Assembly: GCA_963695155.1 (NCBI GenBank) | Contig: CAVOGD010000006.1 | Location: 62,001 to 126,000 of the forward strand | Direction of reading: 5' to 3' | Length of the DNA stretch: 64,000 bases | Source of the DNA: SG8-30 sp963695155 | GTDB taxonomy: Bacteria > Pseudomonadota > Gammaproteobacteria > Steroidobacterales > Steroidobacteraceae | Part shown: piece after piece, positions 18,337 through 26,751 of the stretch | Layout of the letters: the number at the start of each line of letters is the position of its first letter | How positions within the stretch are numbered: position 1 is the first letter of the stretch | Notes under the pieces: model-generated | Database searches by the model: none | Told to the model about the DNA's origin: nothing | What the model saw: only the letters and a program-made list of their open reading frames with translations | Position numbers and translations under genes: made by a program

Positions 18337-19317
18337 ATGAAGCAGCCCCGCAATGCGCAGGACGCGCAGGCCGGGCGCATCGTGGCCGCGTACGGACGGC
18401 GGGTCATGGTCGAGGCGCCGTCCGGCGAGCGCCTGCCGTGCCGTCTGTTCGGCCGGCGCCTGCAGGTCGTCTGCGGCGATGCCGTGCGCTGGCGCGCGGC
18501 CGACGCGGAAGGCGCGGAAGGCCTGATCCTCGAGGTCGAGCCGCGCCGCAGCGAACTGGCCCGCATCAGCACCACCGGGCTGCGCGAGCCGGTCGTGGCC
18601 AACCTCGACCTGCTGGTCGCGGTGCTGGCGCCGGTCCCCGCCCCCGACTTCGCCCTGTGCGACCGTTACCTCGCCGCCGCCGAGTGGGCCGGCCTGGCGG
18701 CTGCGGTCGCGCTCAACAAGACTGACCTGCCGGGCGCCGACGACGCGGGCCTGCGGGCGGAGCTCGCGAACTACGGCGCGCTCGGTTATGCCGTGGTGCG
18801 CTCCAGCAAGCGCGCGGCCGGTGGCGCCGTCGAGCTGGAAGCCCTGCTGGCAGGCCACGTCGGCATCCTCGTCGGCCAGTCCGGGGTCGGCAAGAGCTCG
18901 CTGATCAACCTGATGGCGCCGGGCAGCGACATCGCCGTGCAGGAAGTCTCGCGCGGCACCGAGGAAGGCCGCCACACGACGACCGCCTCGACGCTGTTTC
19001 ACCTGCCGGGCGGCGGCCAGCTCATCGATTCGCCGGGCGTGCGCGATTTTGCGCCGCCGTTGCCGGCACCGCGCGAGGTGGCGTGGGGATTCAGGGAGAT
19101 CGCGCGCGAGGCGGCGGGCTGCCGCTTCCCCGATTGCCGCCACGACGGGGAACCCGGCTGTGCGGTGCAGGCCGCGGTGCAAGGCGGCCGCATCGCGTCG
19201 CGCCGCATGGCCAGCTACCGGCAGTTGCTGCGGCTCGCCGACGAGTTCGACCGGCGCCAGCGAACCTCGGGCCGGTCGCGCGACCCGGCGGGCGCGGGTC
19301 GCAAGCCTAGGAAATGA
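18337..19317 (+). CDS. rsgA: Small ribosomal subunit biogenesis GTPase RsgA
   Basis: Circularly permuted GTPase that helps mature the 30S subunit. An N-terminal OB fold is followed by G4 (NKTD, about residue 126), G1 (GQSGVGKSS, about 180) and G3 (DSPG), then a zinc-binding C-terminal domain with C-x4-C-x-H-x5-C (CRFPDCRHDGEPGC). The ATG at 18337 gives the proper N-terminus. The 3' end overlaps recR by 11 bases, convergent. Confidence 0.95.
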   Translation: MKQPRNAQDAQAGRIVAAYGRRVMVEAPSGERLPCRLFGRRLQVVCGDAVRWRAADAEGAEGLILEVEPRRSELARISTTGLREPVVANLDLLVAVLAPVPAPDFALCDRYLAAAEWAGLAAAVALNKTDLPGADDAGLRAELANYGALGYAVVRSSKRAAGGAVELEALLAGHVGILVGQSGVGKSSLINLMAPGSDIAVQEVSRGTEEGRHTTTASTLFHLPGGGQLIDSPGVRDFAPPLPAPREVAWGFREIAREAAGCRFPDCRHDGEPGCAVQAAVQGGRIASRRMASYRQLLRLADEFDRRQRTSGRSRDPAGAGRKPRK

Positions 19318-19906
19318 CCAACCGGCCGGCCAGCGCGTGCGCCAGCGTGCCGCCGTCCACGTATTCGAGCTCGCCGCCCACCGGCACGCCGTGCGCGATG
19401 CGCGAGGCGCGGATCCCGCGCTGCACGACGAGTTCGCCCAGGAAGTGCGCCGTGGCCTCGCCTTCGACCGTCGGGTTGGTCGCGAGGATCACCTCCCGCA
19501 CGCCGCCTTCGTCGAGGATGGCCTCGAGTTGCGCGAGTCCCAGCTGCTCGGGTCCCACGCCGTCGAGCGGCGACAGGTGGCCCATGAGCACGAAGTAGCG
19601 GCCGCGATAACCGCCCGACTGCTCGACCGCGACGACGTCCGCAGGCGACTCCACCACGCACAGCTGGCTCTCGTCACGCTGCGGCGCCGTGCACACCGTG
19701 CACAGCTCGCCGTCGGTCAGCATGCGGCAGCGCTTGCAGTGCCCGATGACCGTCACCGCCTCGTCGAGGGCCCGCGCGAGCCCAGTCGCCCCGTCGCGGT
19801 TGCGTTCGAGCAGGTTGAAGGCCATGCGCTGGGCCGACTTCGGGCCGACGCCGGGCAGGATGCGCAGCGCTTCGATCAGTCGTCCCAGGGCCGGCGAGTA
19901 CTTCAC
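19307..19906 (-). CDS. recR: Recombination protein RecR
   Basis: Clamp-like partner of RecF and RecO in loading RecA at gaps. Helix-hairpin-helix N-terminus (LPGVGPKSAQRMAF), a four-Cys zinc finger (CKRCRMLTDGELCTVC), a Toprim domain with VVESPADVVAVE, and the C-terminal Walker-B-like segment. Length 199 is standard. Last gene of the dnaX-ybaB-recR operon. Confidence 0.97.
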   Translation of the reverse strand: MKYSPALGRLIEALRILPGVGPKSAQRMAFNLLERNRDGATGLARALDEAVTVIGHCKRCRMLTDGELCTVCTAPQRDESQLCVVESPADVVAVEQSGGYRGRYFVLMGHLSPLDGVGPEQLGLAQLEAILDEGGVREVILATNPTVEGEATAHFLGELVVQRGIRASRIAHGVPVGGELEYVDGGTLAHALAGRLVIS

Positions 19907-19918
19907 GGGCCGGTCGCC

Positions 19919-20245
19919 TCAGAACGGCATCTTCATGCCGGGCGGCAAGGGCATGCCGCCCATCAGGCCCGACATCTTCTCCTGCGCCGCTTCGGCGGCG
20001 CGGCGGGTGGCATCGTTGCAGGCCGCGGCCACCAGGTCCTCCAGCATCTCGAGGTCGCCGCCGGCGCCGACCGCCGGGTCGATCTGCACGCGCCGCACCT
20101 CGTGCCGCCCGTTCATCGTCACCTTGACCATGCCGCCGCCCGACTCGCCCACCACCTCGAGTTGCGCAAGCTCCTCCTGCGCCTTCTGCATGTTGGCCTG
20201 CAGCTGCTGTGCCTGGCGCATGAGCGCGCCGATGTTCTGCTTCAT
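19919..20245 (-). CDS. ybaB: YbaB/EbfC nucleoid-associated protein
   Basis: A 108-residue DNA-binding protein. The N-terminal helix (IGALMRQAQQLQANMQKAQ), the KVTMNGRHEVRRVQID strand region and a Met/Gly-rich tail are typical. It starts with an ATGA overlap on the dnaX stop, so the two are translationally coupled, and recR follows after 12 bases. Confidence 0.95.
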   Translation of the reverse strand: MKQNIGALMRQAQQLQANMQKAQEELAQLEVVGESGGGMVKVTMNGRHEVRRVQIDPAVGAGGDLEMLEDLVAAACNDATRRAAEAAQEKMSGLMGGMPLPPGMKMPF

Positions 20246-21884
20246 GACTGCTCCGGGTCCCGTCGCGTGTTCCCATCCTGATCGGCCGGCTTGATCGAGC
20301 CGGGTTGCACCACCGCGCCGAAGCGGTCCTTGAGCGCCTGCACGTTCGGGTCGCTGTCCAGGGCCAGGCGCGCCTGTTCCATGCGCTCCTCGTCCTCGCG
20401 TTCCCGTTCGCGGACCGGCGTCTCGCCCGCTGCGTCGGTGACCTCGAATTCCAGCTGCAAGTCGCGGCCGAGCAACCCGGACAGGGCCTGCTGCAGCCGC
20501 TCCTCCAGTTGCCGGGTCTGCAGCGCCGCGCCGCGGGTATCGAGCCGCAGCCGCAGCAGGTTCCCCTCGAGCGCCGCGAAGGTGCAGTGCGAGGCGAGTT
20601 GCCGCGCCGCCCCGCGCAGCTTCAGCTGCTCGAGGACGGCCCCCCAGTCGGCGAGGTCGCCGCTGGCCGCGCTCGCCGCTGCCGGCGTCTTCTCCACGGC
20701 GGCTGCCTTCTGCGGCGCGGCTGCCGCCGGCCGCGTCACGGGCGCTGGCGACGGCGACGGTCGCCGGCCGTGCGGGGCGGGCGCCGGTCGCTCGTCCGCG
20801 CCCGGCTGGAAGGCCAGCATGCGCAGCAGCACCATCTCGAAGCCGCTGCGCGGCTCGGGCGCCAGCGGCAGGTCGCGGCGGCCCAGGATGGCGATCTGGT
20901 AATACAACTGGAGGTCCTCGGCCGTCAGGCCCGCCGCCAGCGCCGCGATGTCCTCCCCGCCCCAGACCTCGTCGTCCGGCAGTTCCGGAATCGCCTGGCG
21001 CAGTGCGATCTTCTGCAACAGGCTGGCCAGTTCGTCCAGCACCTGCGCGTAGTCCGGGCCATGCTCGTCCATCGCCGCCACGCAGCGCATCAGCCCGGCG
21101 CGCATCCCGCGCCGCCAGCAGTTCAAGCAGCTCGGCGACGCGGCCACGGTCGATCGTACCCAGCATGGCCCGCGCGTCCGCCTCGCCCACCTTGCCGCCG
21201 CCGAACGCCAGCATCTGGTCGAGCAGCGACAGTGCGTCGCGCACGCTGCCGTCCGCGGCGCGCGCCAGCAAGGTGACGGCGCCCTGCTCGTACTGGACGC
21301 CTTCCGCGTCGAGGATCAGCCGCAGGCGCTCGCCGATCAGCGGCGGCGGCAGGCGCTTGAGGTTGAACTGCAGGCAGCGCGACAGGACGGTCACCGGGAC
21401 TTTCTGCGGATCGGTGGTCGCGAGCAGGAACTTGACGTGCGGCGGCGGCTCCTCGAGCGTCTTCAGCAGGGCGTTGAAGGAGTGCGCCGGACAGCATGTG
21501 CACCTCGTCGATCAGGTACACCTTGTAGCGGCCGCGGGTGGGCGAGTACTGCACGTTGTCCAGCAGCTCGCGCGTGTCGTCCACCTTGGTGCGGGACGCG
21601 GCGTCCACCTCGATGAGGTCCACGAAGCGGCCCTCGTCGATCTCCTGGCAGGCCGCGCACTCGCCGCAGGGATTCGAGCCGACGCCCTGCTCGCAGTTCA
21701 GGGACTTCGCCAGGATGCGCGCAATCGTGGTCTTGCCGACGCCGCGCGTGCCGGTGAACAGGAAGGCATGGTGCACGCGGCCCGAGTCGAGCGCGTTGAT
21801 CAGGGCACGCAGGACGTGCTCCTGGCCGACCATCTCATCGAAGCGCCGGGGGCGCCACTTTCTGGCAAGGACGAGGTAGCTCAT
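20242..21884 (-). CDS. dnaX: DNA polymerase III subunits gamma/tau, two frame shifts
   Basis: Clamp-loader ATPase. The first frame gives MSYLVLARKWRPRRFDEMVG, Walker A GTRGVGKTT and the zinc module (CGECAAC), up to IDEVHMLSG. One extra base near 21485-21489 breaks the next segment; the second frame resumes with VTVLSRCLQFNLKRL and runs through RDALSLLDQMLAFGGG. A second extra base near 21095-21110 moves to the third frame, which continues from LMRCVAAMDEHG to the stop at 20242. Total span 1643 is two more than a multiple of three. The gene is essential and both breaks lie in conserved domain I-III, not at a programmed tau/gamma slip site, so assembly error is most likely. Confidence 0.92.
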
Positions 21885-21922
21885 CGCGCTTCGCGCATTC
21901 TCCGCAGCATGGACCGCATCAG

Positions 21923-22037
<115 letters not shown>

Positions 22038-22165
22038 ATCGCAACCGAGGGGATCGAGTTCGATATCCGGCCGCCTTCAGCGAGCGGCGTCGTCAATCCG
22101 CGGGCATCGTAACACCCCCGCCGCGGGCGACAAAAGGGGCCGCGCGGGCCCCTGTTGTCATGTAC

Positions 22166-22256
22166 TGGCGGAGAGGGTGGGATTCGAACCCACGAATACC
22201 TTTTGAGTATTACTGGAATTCCAGTCCAGCGCCTTCGACCACTCGGCCACCTCTCC
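22166..22256 (-). tRNA. tRNA-Ser(GGA)
   Basis: 91 bases including an encoded CCA. Acceptor stem GGAGAGG/CCTCTCC with discriminator G, D arm GCCGAGTGGTC, anticodon stem CTGGA/TCCAG around loop CTGGAAT (anticodon GGA), a long variable arm (AATACTCAAAAGGTATT) as in serine tRNAs, and T arm GTGGGTTCGAATCCCAC. Its 5' flank is the 171-bp tandem array, whose units begin with a copy of the first 21 bases of this tRNA. Confidence 0.97.
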
Positions 22257-22876
22257 GTTCGGGCACGTCAACCTGACAACAAGGCCAGTCCAGCGCGTTG
22301 TCCTCGCCTCGCTCCGCGAGGCTTCGGATCCCTCGCCGGGCTCGGGACCGCCGCCCGCCGCGTCCCGCAGCGTGCGACGTCCTTCGCGACCCTGCGGGTC
22401 GCTCGCCGACCACTCGGCCACCTCTCCGTTCGGGCACGTCAACCTGACAACAAGGCCAGTCCAGCGCGTTGTCCTCGCCTCGCTCCGCGAGGCTTCGGAT
22501 CCCTCGCCGGGCTCGGGACCGCCGCCCGCCGCGTCCCGCAGCGTGCGACGTCCTTCGCGACCCTGCGGGTCGCTCGCCGACCACTCGGCCACCTCTCCGT
22601 TCGGGCACGTCAGCTCGCCGACCACTCGGCCACCTCTCCGTTCGGGCACGTCAACCTGACAACAAGGCCAGTCCAGCGCGTTGTCCTCGCCTCGCTCCGC
22701 GAGGCTTCGGATCCCTCGCCGGGCTCGGGACCGCCGCCCGCCGCGTCCCGCAGCGTGCGACGTCCTTCGCGACCCTGCGGGTCGCTCGCCGACCACTCGG
22801 CCACCTCTCCGTTCGGGCACGTCAACCTGACAGCAAGGCCAGTCCAACGCGTTGTCCTCGCCGGGCTCGGGACCGG
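22257..22876 (-). repeat. Tandem array of 171-bp units containing tRNA-Ser fragments
   Basis: Three full 171-base units (22257-22427, 22428-22598, 22640-22810) appear identical by eye. They are interrupted by a 41-base deleted unit (22599-22639) and end in a partial, slightly diverged unit (22811 to about 22876). Read on the tRNA strand each unit is: 21 bases equal to the tRNA-Ser 5' end (acceptor and D arm), a 110-base insert, 12 bases equal to the start of the anticodon arm (GCGCTGGACTGG), then 28 bases of the tRNA's own 5' flank. The insert holds two small hairpins (GCGACCC-GCA-GGGTCGC and GCCTCGC-GGA-GCGAGGC). No variable or T arm is present, so the units cannot be working tRNAs. The open frames across it are a by-product of GC-rich repeats. 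Confidence 0.92.
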
Positions 22877-22930
22877 CGCGGGGTGGGCAAGCCTACCGGA
22901 GGCCCCGGCAGGCGGCAACCGGATCCGGGA

Positions 22931-23194
22931 TCAGCCCTGCTCCGGCGTGCGGTCGGGGAAGTAGCTCGGCGGAACGTCCACGCAGCGGCCGTCGGACGGC
23001 TTTTCAGGCGTCTTCAATTCAGGGATTCGCAGGGCATTGCGCGTGTCGGGCGCGTCGACGCCCGGCGGCACCACCAGCGGCGGCGCCTCAGGCGAATTCG
23101 CATAGGCGGCCGGCTTGTCACACTGTTCAGAGGCAGGCTTGATCAGGCCGCAACCGGCCAGCGCCACCGACGCCAATATCAGCAGGAGTCTCAT
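22931..23194 (-). CDS. Small BamC-like lipoprotein
   Basis: An 87-residue lipoprotein with signal peptide and lipobox LAGC. The mature part is Pro-rich and unstructured-looking, with PPLVVPPGVDAP and ALRIPEL. This recalls the N-terminal, BamD-binding stretch of BamC. It lies directly after dapA, exactly where bamC sits in E. coli, yet it lacks the two helix-grip domains (BamC is about 340 residues). Most likely a reduced BamC; homology is by motif and position only. The tRNA-Ser array starts about 55 bases past its stop. Confidence 0.65.
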   Translation of the reverse strand: MRLLLILASVALAGCGLIKPASEQCDKPAAYANSPEAPPLVVPPGVDAPDTRNALRIPELKTPEKPSDGRCVDVPPSYFPDRTPEQG

Positions 23195-23207
23195 CGTTCG
23201 TTCCCGT

Positions 23208-24083
23208 TCAGATGACCTGGGCCCGTTGCATCGCCGCCAGCACGACGGCCTCGTTGCGCTGCGCGAGCTCGGTCAATGGTAACCGTATTCCGCGCGGAAT
23301 GAGCCCGATTCTGGACACCGCCCACTTGACCGGGATGGGATTCGCCTCGACGAACAGGTCCTTGTGCAGGCCCGCCAGGCCCTGGTCGATCTCAAGGGCC
23401 CGTTGCGCATCGCCCACGAGGGCCGCTTCGCACATCTCGCGCATCAGGCGCGGCGCCACGTTGCCGGTCACCGTAATGACGCCCTGGCCGCCAGCCAGCA
23501 TGAACTCGCGACTGGTGGCGTCATCGCCCGACAGCAGCAGGAAGTCCTCGCCGCACCGCCCGAGGATGTCGCGCACGCGCTGGACCTGCCCGGTCGCTTC
23601 CTTGACGCCCACGATCTGCGGATGTTCCGCCAGCCGCCCGATCGCCTGCGGCAACAGGTCGCAGCCGGTGCGCGACGGCACGTTGTAGAGGATGACCGGC
23701 ACGCTGCTGGCGTCGGCGGCGAGCGAGAAGTGCCGGATCAGGCCCTCCTGGCCCGGCTTGTTGTAGTAGGGCGTGACGATCAGCACGCCATCCACGCCCA
23801 GTTCGCAGGCGCAGCGGGTCCGTTCCACGGTGGTGGCCGTCGCATTGGTGCCGGTGCCCGCGATGACGGGCAGCTGCCCGCCCAGGCGCCGCACGGCGCG
23901 CCGCAGCAGCTCGTCGCCCTCTTCCGCCGTGACGGTCGGCGATTCCCCGGTCGTGCCCAGCACGACGACGCCGTCGGTACCCTGTCCGGCATGCCAGTCG
24001 AGCAGCGAGTCGAAGGCCTCGAAGTCGACTTCCCCGGACTCCGCCATCGGAGTCACCAGGGCAACGATGCTGCCGCGAAACAT
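23208..24083 (-). CDS. dapA: 4-hydroxy-tetrahydrodipicolinate synthase
   Basis: Condenses pyruvate with aspartate semialdehyde in lysine and diaminopimelate synthesis. TIM barrel beginning MFRGSIVALVTPM; GTTGESPT binds substrate, YYNKPGQEG and YNVPSRTG carry the active tyrosine and substrate loop, and GVKEATG holds the Schiff-base lysine. ATG 24083 fits the family start; an upstream ATG (24098) adds five residues. Next to gcvR (divergent) and the BamC-like gene, as in E. coli. Confidence 0.96.
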   Translation of the reverse strand: MFRGSIVALVTPMAESGEVDFEAFDSLLDWHAGQGTDGVVVLGTTGESPTVTAEEGDELLRRAVRRLGGQLPVIAGTGTNATATTVERTRCACELGVDGVLIVTPYYNKPGQEGLIRHFSLAADASSVPVILYNVPSRTGCDLLPQAIGRLAEHPQIVGVKEATGQVQRVRDILGRCGEDFLLLSGDDATSREFMLAGGQGVITVTGNVAPRLMREMCEAALVGDAQRALEIDQGLAGLHKDLFVEANPIPVKWAVSRIGLIPRGIRLPLTELAQRNEAVVLAAMQRAQVI

Positions 24084-24168
24084 GGTGCGCCTGCACATTC
24101 GGCCTGCCGGAATGGCGAATCGTACGGTTCACGCTACGGCGCGCGCAAGGTCGGCGGCGCGGCCGGCG

Positions 24169-24197
24169 TTTTCACGGCGCGCCGATCCCGGTAGACT
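24169..24197 (+). promoter_or_regulatory. Candidate promoter for gcvR
   Basis: TTTTCA (24169-24174), 17 bases, TAGACT (24192-24197), 28 bases before the gcvR ATG. Hexamers match four of six consensus bases each. Confidence 0.35.
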
Positions 24198-24225
24198 GCA
24201 GCGTGCCCCCCATCGGCGATCCAGA

Positions 24226-24756
24226 ATGAAGCAGTACATCGCGATCTCGGCCATCGGCAAGGACCGCACCGGGCTGATCCACGACCTCAGCAAGCTGGTG
24301 GCCGAATGCGGCGGCAACATCAGCGAGAGCCGCATGACGGCGCTCGGCACGGAGTTCGCCGTGCTCATGCTGGTCAGCGGCAACTGGCACGCGATCGCCA
24401 AGATCGAGGCCGAGCTGCAGAAGCTGGCGGAAGGCACCGGCACGGCGCTGCAGATCGCGCGCACCGGCGAGCGCCCGGTGCTGGCGGACCATGTGCCCTA
24501 CTCGGTGGACGTGGTGTGCCTCGACCAGGGCGGCATCGTGTCGGCGCTGTCCGGATTCTTCACGGCCCGCGGCATAGACATCTCGGAGATGAGCACCCGC
24601 AGTTATCCTGCGGCGCATACCGGGGCGCCGATGTTCGGCGTCTACATGGTGGTCAGCGTCCCGGCCAAGGTCCACCTCGGCGCCATGCGCGAGGAGTTCA
24701 TGGACCTGTGCGACAACCTCAACCTCGACGCGATCCTGGAACCGGTGCGGAACTGA
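24226..24756 (+). CDS. gcvR: ACT-domain regulator, GcvR family
   Basis: 176 residues made of two ACT domains (about 1-75 and 88-170), as in the glycine cleavage system repressor GcvR, which binds GcvA rather than DNA. IGKDRTGLIHDLSKL and DQGGIVSALSGFF are the ACT turn motifs. First gene of a gcvR-bcp unit, conserved in gammaproteobacteria. Whether it still regulates glycine cleavage cannot be told here, though kbl-tdh elsewhere in the window produce glycine. Confidence 0.88.
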   Translation: MKQYIAISAIGKDRTGLIHDLSKLVAECGGNISESRMTALGTEFAVLMLVSGNWHAIAKIEAELQKLAEGTGTALQIARTGERPVLADHVPYSVDVVCLDQGGIVSALSGFFTARGIDISEMSTRSYPAAHTGAPMFGVYMVVSVPAKVHLGAMREEFMDLCDNLNLDAILEPVRN

Positions 24757-24782
24757 GCGCGCAGCGCGAGCGGGTACGACAG

Positions 24783-25247
24783 ATGGCCAAGGTGGCAGCA
24801 GGCAGGAAGGTCCCGGCGTTTTCCCTGCCCTCGACGGGCGGCAAGTTCACGTCCACCGGCGCGCGGGGACGGAAGCTGGTCGTGTACTTCTACCCCCGCG
24901 ACAACACGCCGGGCTGCACCCGCGAGGGGGCGGCTTTCCGCGACCTGCATGCGAAGTTCCGGCGGGCCGGGGCCACCGTGCTCGGCGTGTCTCCCGACTC
25001 GCTCGCCAGCCACGAGAAGTTCAAGGCGAAGATGGAGTTCCCCTTCGAGCTGGCAGCCGACGAGGACCACAAGGTCGCCAGCCTGTTCGGGGCCTGGAAG
25101 GAAAAGACCCTGTACGGCCGCAAGTTCATGGGCATCGAGCGCAGCACCTTCCTGATCGACGCCGACGGCGTGCTGCGCGAGGCCTGGCGCAAGGTGCGCG
25201 TCGACGGCCACGCCGAGGCGGTGCTGGCGGCGGTACGGGCCCTGTGA
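24783..25247 (+). CDS. bcp: Thioredoxin-dependent thiol peroxidase (Bcp/PrxQ)
   Basis: Peroxiredoxin of 154 residues that reduces hydroperoxides. YPRDNTPGCTREG holds the peroxidatic Cys. The resolving Cys found five residues later in E. coli Bcp is absent (EGAAFRD), so this is a one-Cys form within the PrxQ group. GRKFMGIERSTFLID is the typical C-terminal motif. Follows gcvR after 26 bases. Confidence 0.95.
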   Translation: MAKVAAGRKVPAFSLPSTGGKFTSTGARGRKLVVYFYPRDNTPGCTREGAAFRDLHAKFRRAGATVLGVSPDSLASHEKFKAKMEFPFELAADEDHKVASLFGAWKEKTLYGRKFMGIERSTFLIDADGVLREAWRKVRVDGHAEAVLAAVRAL

Positions 25248-25284
25248 CCGGGGGCCGGCGTTGAACCCACGCCAGGGACCGCCT

Positions 25285-26679
25285 GTGCAGCGGGCCTTCG
25301 TGCTCGACACGAACGTGCTGATGCACGACCCGGCCGCCATCTTCCGCTTCGAGGAACACGACATCTACATCCCGATGGTCGTGCTCGAGGAGCTTGATGC
25401 CGGCAAGAAGGGGCTGTCGGAAGCCGCGCGCAGCGTGCGCCAGGTCAGCCGTTTCCTCGACGAGCTGATGGCGGACGCGACCAAGGAGCAGATCGACGGC
25501 GGCCTCGAGCTGCCTTCCGGCCGCGGCGAGAATCACGGCAAGAAGAAGCCCACCGGCCGCCTGTTCTTCCAGACGCGCCGGCTCGACACCGGCCTGCCGG
25601 ACTCGCTGCCGGGCCACGGCGCCGACAATTCCATCCTGGGTTACGCGCTGGCGCTGCAGCGCGAGATCCCGGAGTCCCGCGTGACGCTGGTGTCCAAGGA
25701 CATCAACCTGCGCATCAAGGCCGCCATCCTCGGCGTGCACGCCGAGGACTACTACAGCGACCGCACCATCGAGGACGCGGACCTGCTGTTCCGCGGCATG
25801 ACCGAGCTGCCGGCCGATTTCTGGGAAACGCATGGCAGCGACGTCGAGTCCTGGCAGGAGCAGGCCCGCACGTTCTACCGGGTGCGCGGCCCGCTGGTCG
25901 CGGGCTGGAAGCTCAACCAGTTCGTGTGCGAGGCCGCCGACGACGGCCTCGAGGCGATCGTCCGCAGCTTCGACGACGGCGCGGCGGTCCTCGAGGTGGC
26001 GCAGGACTACCGCAACCCGCGGCATGCCGTATGGGGCATCGCGGCGCGCAACCGCGAGCAGAACCTCGCCCTGAACCTGCTGCTGGACCCCGAGATCGAC
26101 TTCGTGACGGTGCTGGGGCCCGCCGGGACCGGCAAGACCCTGCTGACGCTGGCGGCGGGCCTGGCGCAGACCATGGAGAACAACCGCTACAGCGAGATCC
26201 TGATGACGCGGGTGACCATCCCGCTCGGCGAGGACATCGGTTTCCTGCCCGGCACCGAGGAAGAGAAGATGGAGCCCTGGATGGGCGCCCTGATGGACAA
26301 CCTCGAGGTGCTCACGCAGGGCCACGAGGGCAGCAGCTGGGCGCGCGCCGCCACCCAGGACCTGCTGCGCAACCGCATCAAGATCCGCTCGCTCAACTTC
26401 ATGCGCGGCCGCACCTTCCTGAACCGGTTCCTGGTCCTCGACGAGGCGCAGAACCTCACGCCCAAGCAGATGCGGGCGCTGGTGACCCGGGCCGGGCCGG
26501 GGACCAAGCTGGTCTGCCTGGGCAACATCGCGCAGATCGACACGCCGTACCTGACCGAGACGACCTCCGGCCTGACCTACGTCGTGAATCGCTTCTGCGG
26601 CTGGCAGTACGCGGGCCACATCACGCTGGTGCGCGGCGAGCGCTCGCGGCTGGCCGACTACGCCTCGGAGATCCTCTGA
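25285..26679 (+). CDS. PIN domain-PhoH fusion ATPase
   Basis: N-terminal PIN nuclease domain (FVLDTNVLMHDP, VLEELDAGKKG, with acidic residues) joined to a PhoH ATPase/helicase domain with Walker A GPAGTGKTLL, RVTIPLGEDIGFLPG and Walker B LDEAQNLTPKQM. This is the PhoH2/YlaK type, proposed to unwind and cut RNA. GTG 25285 has an AGGGA site six bases upstream; TTG 25261 adds eight residues. Inserted between bcp and bepA. Confidence 0.9.
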   Translation: MQRAFVLDTNVLMHDPAAIFRFEEHDIYIPMVVLEELDAGKKGLSEAARSVRQVSRFLDELMADATKEQIDGGLELPSGRGENHGKKKPTGRLFFQTRRLDTGLPDSLPGHGADNSILGYALALQREIPESRVTLVSKDINLRIKAAILGVHAEDYYSDRTIEDADLLFRGMTELPADFWETHGSDVESWQEQARTFYRVRGPLVAGWKLNQFVCEAADDGLEAIVRSFDDGAAVLEVAQDYRNPRHAVWGIAARNREQNLALNLLLDPEIDFVTVLGPAGTGKTLLTLAAGLAQTMENNRYSEILMTRVTIPLGEDIGFLPGTEEEKMEPWMGALMDNLEVLTQGHEGSSWARAATQDLLRNRIKIRSLNFMRGRTFLNRFLVLDEAQNLTPKQMRALVTRAGPGTKLVCLGNIAQIDTPYLTETTSGLTYVVNRFCGWQYAGHITLVRGERSRLADYASEIL

Positions 26680-26751
26680 GCGCGGGCCGGCCGGCTGAAC
26701 TCCGGCCGCCGCCGCCGGTCCCAATGGCAGCCCCCTGAGGTAGCCCCGTCC

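Noticed and set aside
20242..21884. Programmed frameshifting in dnaX
   Set aside because: No A-rich slippery sequence at either break, direction and place differ from the known tau/gamma site, and the same error type hits unrelated genes.
22257..22876. The array as a CRISPR locus
   Set aside because: Units are 171 bp with no variable spacers, and they match the neighbouring tRNA gene; there are no cas genes.
22155..22964. Long open frames across the repeat array on both strands
   Set aside because: They only reflect a stop-free GC-rich repeat whose length is a multiple of three (171); no RBS, no family resemblance, and they run through a tRNA gene.
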